Of a stretch of 64,000 nucleotides of DNA, positions 54,101 through 63,100 are shown piece by piece (positions within the stretch are counted from its first letter, which is position 1; every line of letters begins with the position of its first letter). The stretch covers positions 58,125-122,124 of the forward strand of contig JAJTAY010000013.1 of the NCBI GenBank assembly GCA_021287165.1. Reading direction: 5' to 3'. Under the pieces are notes generated by a model. It ran no database searches. It was not told the origin of the DNA and saw only the letters and a list, made by a program, of their open reading frames with translations. The translations under genes were made by a program, and so were the position numbers. Origin of the DNA: Bacteroidia bacterium. Lineage in GTDB: Bacteria; Bacteroidota; Bacteroidia; Bacteroidales; F082.

Positions 54101-57100
54101 AACATCGGTTCACTTGCTGCAACCGGCAGCGGCAGTATCAGCGCCACCATACCGGAGGCCACAGTCGCCGGAACGGGCTACCGCATCAGGGTAGTCAGTT
54201 CCAGCCCTGCTGTTACCGGCACGGACAATGGCGCCGACATTTCTATACAGCTTTGCTGCGCCAATCCCACCAATGGCGGCACCATTGCATCGAATCAAAC
54301 GATCTGCCATGGCGAAACGCCCGCAATGTTAACCAGCAGTACACCGGCTTCCGGCCATACAGGCACCCTGGAATACAAATGGCAATATACCACCTCCGAT
54401 CCGGATGATCCGGGTTTCGACCCTACCAGCTGGACCGACATAAACGCAAGCAATGCAACTACCTATCAGCCTGATGCAATAACGCAGACTACATGGTATC
54501 GTCGTCTGGCAAGGGTAGATTGCGTATTGGGTTGGGGCAATGCTGTAGCCTCAAACGTGGTAAGTGTGACTGTATCGACCGCTCGAATTCATGTTACCGT
54601 TTCAGGCGCCGGCCTGATGGATGGCAGCAGTTGGGCCAACGCCATGAGCGGCAGTCAGTTGCAGGCAGCCATTAATGCCAGTTGTGTTACCGAAGTATGG
54701 GTGGCGGCAGGTACTTATCAGCCTGCGCTGAACACCAGTTTCAGCATGAAAGAAGGGGTGGCCATACTCGGAGGATTCCCGAACACCGGCAACCCCGGAC
54801 TGGCAGAAAGGAATTATGCCGCCAATGCTACCATTCTGCAGGGAAATGGAACGAGGGTGATTAATAACACTAACAATGGCCTGACGAATGCAGCCATTCT
54901 GGATGGGTTTACCATTACCGGGGGAACTGCTTCAGGTAGTTCCGGCCCCGGAACCCTTAATATAAACGTTTCGCCAACATTCAGGAATTGCATTTTCACA
55001 GGTAATTCTGGCTATTGGGATGGGTCATTATATTTTCAACATGGTACTGCAATAGTGGACAATTGTATTTTTATTGGGAATACGGCAAGTGTTTTTTCTG
55101 GTGGATTACGATTATCCTGGAATGGAAGCGCAACATCACCTAAGATCACTAACTGCAGTTTTTCGGGTAATACCGGTCCCGGAATTCATATTAACCCTGG
55201 TGCTTCGCCATTCATTCATAATTGCGTGATTTGGGGCAACGGGAGTGGAATCTTTGCCGGAATTAACTCATCGCCAACAGTTACCCATAGTATTGTTCAG
55301 GGAGGATTTACCGGAACAGGCAATCTGGATATTGACCCCTTATTTATTAATCAACCTGTCATTGGTCTTGGTTCATCCGGTGATCTGCGTTTGCAGACCT
55401 GTTCTCCTGCCATTAATGCAGGCGACAATGCTGCAGTTCCCGCCGGAATCACAAGAGACCTTGATAATAACCCGCGTTTCTATAACAGTGGCACCGTGGA
55501 TATGGGGGCATATGAACTGCAAGCAGTTCCAGCTTCCTATCCCACCAATGGCGGCACCATTGCATCGAGCCAGTCCTTATGTTCAGGCTCAACACCCGCA
55601 CAATTGACCAGCAGTGCACCGGCTTCCGGCCAAACCGGAACGCTTGAATACAAATGGCAATACACCACCTCCGATCCGGACGACGCTGGCTTCGATCCTG
55701 CCAGCTGGAGCGATATTGCCTCAAGCAATGCAGCAACCTTTCAGCCGGGTGCACTCTCCCAGACAACCTGGTACCGACGTCTGGCAAGGGTGGATTGCGG
55801 TTTGGACTGGAGCAGTGCTGCAGCATCCAACACCATCTTAATCACTGTCGATCCTGCTCCATTTGCTTCAGTAGTAACTTATCCTTCTGGCTTTGTGCTC
55901 GGTTTTAACCCATCTGCCTGGTCTACCAATTTTTCAGTTGATGGTGCTGTATTTTTTAATGGTACAAATACGCTGGAGCTAATGGCATTTGCCTCATACG
56001 ATGCGTCAGCTGGCGCCACAGTCACCATTCCTTTAACTGGGACAATATCCTTTTCCTGGCAATATGATGCAAGCATGAGTCCGCCTGTCAATGAGGCTTT
56101 CGGATTTGTGCTGAATGGCATTCCTGTTCAACTGACTGATTTCTGGAATAATAATCAGAATGGTGTGGTGAGTGCGCTGCCGGTAAATGAGGGGGATGAA
56201 TTCGGTTTTTGGCTTTCGTCTCAAACAAATGGCGTGGGCTCAACAATGGCCGTGATCAACGGCTTTAGTTTTCAGCCAACCAGCTACAGCGTTACGGTAT
56301 GTAATACAGGCAGTTATACCCTGGAATCATCTGTTGCATCGGCATCTAATGGTACGATTCTCTGGACGCACAACGGCAGCGGACAACTTGAATTCGCAAC
56401 AACGCTTCAGCCAAAATACACACCATCTCTGGCCGACGGCGGCAATGTGGTTACGCTCACACTCAGCGTCACCAGCCAAAACGCATGCTCACCGGCAACT
56501 GCTGCTGCGCAATACGGTTTATTGATACAGAATTGCTGCGCCAATCCCACGAGTGGCGGCACCATTGCATCGAACCAGACCTTATGTTCAGGCTCCACGC
56601 CCGCACTGTTGACCAGCAGTGCACCGGCTTCTGGCCATACAGGCACCCTGGAATACAAATGGCAATACACCACTTCCGATCCATCAGGAGCAGGTTTCGA
56701 TCCATTGAGCTGGGCAGATATCGCTTCGAGCAATTCTGCTACTTATCAGCCGGATGCACTCACACAAATAAACTGGTTCAGAAGACTTGCCAGAGTGGAT
56801 TGCGAAAGTGACTGGAGTAGTGCAGTAGCATCCAATGTGGTTCGCGTGGCTATTGTTCCGGAACATATATTCATCACCGAGAACGGCGCAGGGCTCATGG
56901 ATGGTTCAAGCTGGGCCAATGCGATGCCAGGTACCGCCATTCAGGAGGCCTTGGATAATTCGGTATGCAACAATGTGATTTGGGTGGCCAAAGGCCGGTA
57001 TGTGCCAACTACCGAAATTGGTGGTGGGGGGACACGTTTCCGCAGTTTTTCAATGAAACCTGGCGTTCAGCTGCTGGGTGGTTTTTCAGGCAACGAAGAC

Positions 57101-60100
57101 CCGCTTAGCTTCGACATCTCCACACGCGACTTTGAAACCAACGAAACCATTCTCGATGGCGACATCAACGGGGATGATGAAGTTACAGGCGAAGATACCA
57201 ACTTCACTCTGAATAATTACGGCGACAATACCCATCGTGTGGTTCTGTTCAGAGATGACCTTGTGTTTACGAACTCAACCATCATTGACGGTTTCACAAT
57301 CCGTGGCGGCAACAGCAATATTCCCTTGGTTGGAGGAGCCATCCATATTGACCGAGCTTCACCACTGCTGAGGAATTTAGTCATCAAAGAAAGCACAGCA
57401 CATAGTGATGATGGTGCTGTAAGAGTACTCGGAGGATCTCCGGTATTCGAAAATTGCTTGTTCACAAGAAACTTGCACAATATGGTCATTCAATCCCGTA
57501 ATTGGGGAGTGCCTTCAGCTCTGATTAGCAATGTCACAATTAACAACAGTACTTTCCGCCAAAACAAATCAAACTCAGGTGGAGCCATCTATTTAAGGAA
57601 CTTTGCTAAATTACAGATGGACAATTGCCTTTTGGAACAAAATGAAGCTACAGGACATGAAGGTGGAGCAATTTTTATTAATAACAGTGAAGCCCAAATC
57701 ACCAATACTATAATTAGAAATAATACTGCATACACAGCAGGAGGTGGGATATCATTTATGTACCCAAATATGATTGATTATGGTATTAGAAAAAGATTGG
57801 TTCTTCAAAACGTTGATCTAATTGATAATATTACCGGATCTGCAATGGGCGGCGGACTTTCTGCTTCAAATGTTGCTGAATTAAGCTTTGTGAAAGGTGT
57901 TATTGAAGGCAATATTGCTAACAATGATAGAAGTTCATATTACTCCGGAGGTGGTGGGATTTTTATTAATGCCGAGCCAAATGCAATTATCAACCTCGAT
58001 GGTCTGAAAATCAACAATCATACGATTCCTTTCGGTTATGGAGGCGGTTTGTATATTGCGCCCTTTTCGAGCTCTGCTGGATACGATTTAAGTTTAAAAA
58101 ACTCAAAAATCACAAACAATTATGCGCCAAACAGCGGAGGAATTGCTCTTGCAGGCACGGTTGGTGTCAGAGACCTGGAGAATCTTCTTATATCCGGGAA
58201 TCAAGCAATTTCTATAGGTGGTATTTGGTCAGCAAAAAGCAATACCGTATTTAAAAATGTTACCATAACCCGAAATATTTCCCAACAATCTGCCGTAATA
58301 TTTGCATTTTCACCACAGCTGATAAACAGTATTGTTTGGGATAACACCGTTATACAATGGCCCCATTGGCATTCATTTGAACCAAGTCTCGTTATCAATT
58401 CTACCATTCACAACGAACCTGGTATGTACCCTACACCACTTGCCCTAAGCGGAATAGATATGTCAGATCCTTTATTCGTGAATCCCGATATGGGTGATTT
58501 CCGATTGATGCAAGGTTCGCCGCTGATCGATCAGGGCAACAATTCCTATTCCACAGTTGATTTCGATGTAAGGGGCGCCGGATTTCCGCGCCGGATTGAC
58601 CGTTCGAACGCCGGTGCACTAGGCACAGTGGATCGCGGTGCCTTTGAATTCAACATTGATACCGACTGTATTTTGCCAACGGATGGAGGCACCATAGGTG
58701 CTTCGCAGGTTATTTGCTCCGGTTCGGTGCCCGTCTTACTCAACAGCCTAAGTGTGGTGGGTCCGGCTTATGGTCCGGTAACCTACAAATGGCAATCCAC
58801 AACATCCAATCCTTCATCTCCGGGCTTCGACCCTGAAAGCTGGACGGACATAGCCTCGAGCAACTCAATCACCTATCAGCCGGATGCCCTCACACAAACC
58901 ACATGGTTCAGGCGATTGGCCAAGGTAGATTGTGCACCGGGCTGGAGCGGGGCCGCCGCCTCAAACATTGTTCAAATCACAGCCCAAACGCTCACTCTAA
59001 ACATGGCAGGCCAAATGCCCGCAGGATTGGGCACATCAAGCAATCCATACCTGATTGCCAATTTTGACAATTTGTTGTGGCTGACAGCCAACCCTTCCGC
59101 ATGGGATAAGCACTTTTTGCAAACTGCTGATATTGATGCTTTGGTTACTTCCAATGCGTGTTTCAATAATGGTGCGGGCTGGAGCCCGATAGGAATATTG
59201 GGGCAGCCTTTTCAAGGCACTTATGATGGCGATTACCACACGATCAGCAATGTCTTTATCCATTTGCCTGCGCAATCCAGAGTCGGATTTTTTGGAGCTA
59301 CAGGTTTTGACGCCCATATCAACAGGCTTTCGCTGATCAATGCTCAGGTTACCGGTGGCAACAGAACGGGATTGATGTTGGGCGAGCTTCGCGGCACAGT
59401 ATTTCAGTCGGGAGCAACCGGCATGGTCAGTGGAGGTGATTTTACCGGTGGCTTCGCAGGTATCATTGAGAGTGGACTACCGGTGAGCCAGAGTTTTGCC
59501 AATGCTAACGTATCTGCAACAGGTACAGCAGGTGGATTTGCCGGCTATGCTCATGCAACGATTTCAGATTGCTATGCCGTTGGAACCTTGAATATCAATG
59601 GTAACCAATCTGGTGGCTTCCTTGGTGCCATTTATGGCGGAGAGGCGGTCAGGAGTTATTCGGCCATGAATGCAAATGTGATCTCAAGCGGCTGGACAGG
59701 AGGCTTTGTTGCAGCGCTTATTGGACCACAATCCGTACTTGCCGACAACTTTTTCGATAACGACATACATAGTCCGACAGTAAGTTTCGGTGCTACGCCC
59801 AAAACCACGCTGGATATGACTATGCAGTCCACTTTTACCAATGCTGGCTGGGACTTTAGTTTGCCTATATGGGGCATGAATCCTGATATTAACAACAGCT
59901 ATCCTCACCTTAGCTGGCAGGATCGCTGGGCTGGAGAGCTAATCGATTTGCCAATTGGTACCATTGTGTACGACGATACATGGCAATGGAATGGCACGCC
60001 TCTCGAATGGATTTTTGTTGAAAAGCAAGTTCCTGTTATGTATGAGACTGTTTTGATGGCACGTCAGCACATTCATGTCATGCCCTACCGCACCGACCTT

Positions 60101-63100
60101 CTCGATAATAACTATGAGCAGTCCAGCGTGAGGCATTACCTGAACACCGACTTCTACGGCAGCTTCTCCCATGCATTCAAAAGCATTGGAGAACAAAGGA
60201 GTTTCAATTGGGCCAGCAGCTTTAGCAATACCATTGGGCAGCAAGGATATGTTGTGGATGTGGTATTCCTGCCTGCAGTTTCCGAATTGGGAGGACCAAT
60301 ACTCAGCCCAATTTTAACGCGCACTTTCTCTTACTTCTCCGGTCCGGAGGGGCACATCAGGCGGGCATCTGCGCCTGGTTTCCAAAATATGACCCGTTCA
60401 GGTATATTTCAACTAAACCCTCCTGCGAATCAAAGGATTTATTACATAGACATTCTCGGAGCTTTCTATAATGACATTATGAGTACTGTTACCGCTCCGT
60501 TTGCAGTTCGACCAGCAATGTTTGTACAGCCCTACACGCATTTTGTCCGCCAGCCCGATGGCCGATACAAACTGCGCACGCATCGTGTCCTCTATACCGC
60601 GACCGACGGGACGATCAACGGCACTGCAGATCAGCAAGTGGCACACGGTAGAAGTGGGGAGCAGGTAACGGCTGTTCCGAATGCGGGCTACAAATTTGTG
60701 TCGTGGAGCGATGGCAATACCAACCCGCAACGGACAGAAAACAATGTGACGGCCACGCTCAGCCTTCAGGCCAGCTTTGAGCCCTGTCAAAACCCGGATA
60801 ACGGGGGTTTAATTGGCAATAATCAATTTTTATGTCTGGGCACTGAGCCTCAATTGTTAAGCAGCATTGCCGATCCTTCGGGTTATATGGGTACCATCGA
60901 ATACCAGTGGCAATATACTTACAGCGACCCGGAAGCGCCCGGATTCGATCCTGCAAGTTGGGTGAACATACCCTCGACAAATACGAACACTTATCAACCA
61001 GTAGCCGTAGAGCAAACTACCTGGTATCGTCGCATTGCCGGGCTCACCTGCGATCCTGAAAAGTTTGCGTCAAATGTGGTGAAGATTGAGGTTAGTCTGT
61101 ATGAAATATCAGCCACAGCAGATGCCATCGAATTTTCATATGCCTGCGGTGCCAACGAAACCTTGACTGTTTCGGAAAATGCGGGAAGCATCGTTTTCGA
61201 TGTTCCTGGCCGCTACTTCAGTCTTAACGGAGGAGCTCCCCAGTTGTTTCCGGCTACACTACTGCTAAGCGAGGTAAACCAGATCACCATTAATGCAGGT
61301 TTGGGCAACGACGTCATCAATGTCGGAAACTTTGCAAGCCAATTGCCCAATCTCACCATCAATGGCGGTCAGGGCAATGATGTTGTTAACTTCGGTGGCG
61401 ACATCACGTTTAAGCCCAATGCCAATCTGGATGTTGACCTGCAAAACGACCACGCCAGTCCCGGCGAGGATATCGTAACTATTGCTGCCAATGCCAACCT
61501 GATTTTCCAGGGCAGCGGGTCAGCTGTTATCAAACTTAGCAAGTGGATGACCATTGACACAGGTGGCAGTATCGAGGTTGTCGATGGTAACCTGATCATT
61601 GAGGTAAATCAGCAAACGCCTACTACCATAGGCAATTTTCATGGTTTGATTGTCCCTGGTTTACTGCGGACCACCGGACAGGGGGATATCATCGTGAAAA
61701 GTACAGCCGGAAAAGATGCGACAGGTTTTATGGTTGCTTTTTGGATGCATACCAACGGGCGCATTGAATCGACAGCCAATGAGGCGGGTAAAGGGAACAT
61801 TTTCATTACTGCCACTGTCAAGGATGGTTATACAGGAGGTGCATCTGGCATACAAATCAGGAATAATTCAAGCATTTTCTCAGCTGGGGGAGATATTCGC
61901 ATCGACGGACAAGTGGGGAGTGGTTATGCTTCATCGGTGGGCTCTGTCGGGAGCAACGGAATGTCTATATATGAGAATGGGGCAATTACAGCCACCGGAC
62001 CTGCGGCGATTCAAATTAACCTGTCATCTGGTGATGCTTTGCTTGGTTCAAGTTATGCATTTGACATGAGAGCTACCGGCGCTAAAATTACCAGCGTTGA
62101 CGGTGATATTACCATCAATGCCGAATCTGGCAGTGGTAACGCAAATCCCAACTTTGTCTTAAGCAATGGTGCCTTCATTACTTCAGGGGCTTTCATTGAA
62201 ACCACTGGAACAGGAAATATCACCTTGACAGCGCAATCAGGACAGGTCGTAACCGCTGGCTCAGGAAGCCAAAGCCTGCGCCTCGACGCACCCTCATACG
62301 TGCGTTCATCAAATGGAAATATTCATATCTCAGCTACAAACGTCAATAACTTCAGCGGTACCACCTTCAATCATGGTAGCAGTATTCGGGGCAATGTAAG
62401 CAGCACTGGTACAGGCAATATTACAATTGAAGGTACCGCCGGCATAACAAATGCAGTTTTTGCCAATGGTTCACAAGGTGTTCAGGTGCGCAATGGTGCA
62501 ACAGTGAGCAGCGCAGGTGGTAATATAACCATTCGGGGCACAGCTGATAATACAGCTGGGAACGAAGCCCTCACCATTGCAAGGGTAGGCAACGGAACAG
62601 TGAGTATAGGTGATCCAACCAAAAGCATCACCTTCGAAGGCAACAGCATGGATATTCATCCTTCCAATGGCACGGTGAATGCAGGCAGCGGAACGGTCGT
62701 TTTAAAAGGCAGGACTGCAGGCCATGAACTTGACCTTGGCGGAGCAGATGCTACGGGAATCCTTGGATTATCGGATGCTGAGCTTGACAGGGTTACGGCG
62801 GGAACGCTGGTCCTGGGAGGGTCAACGAGTGGCGATATTACTGTTAGTTCCAGCATCAGCCGCTCTGCCGCCACCAATATGCAGCTTATCAGCAATGAGG
62901 ACATTTTGTTCACCGGAGGCGGTATCAATACCTCTGGCGGTACGCTTTTGCTAAATCCCGGAGATTCGCCTGCAGCGGTTTATCCTGACTACGACGGCAC
63001 TGATGCCACGGTATCAACCATTTCGTTTGGCAGTGATCTTGGTATAATAATTAATGGCAATACTCCTGGCGATGGCACGGGCTCTACCTATACGCAGCTA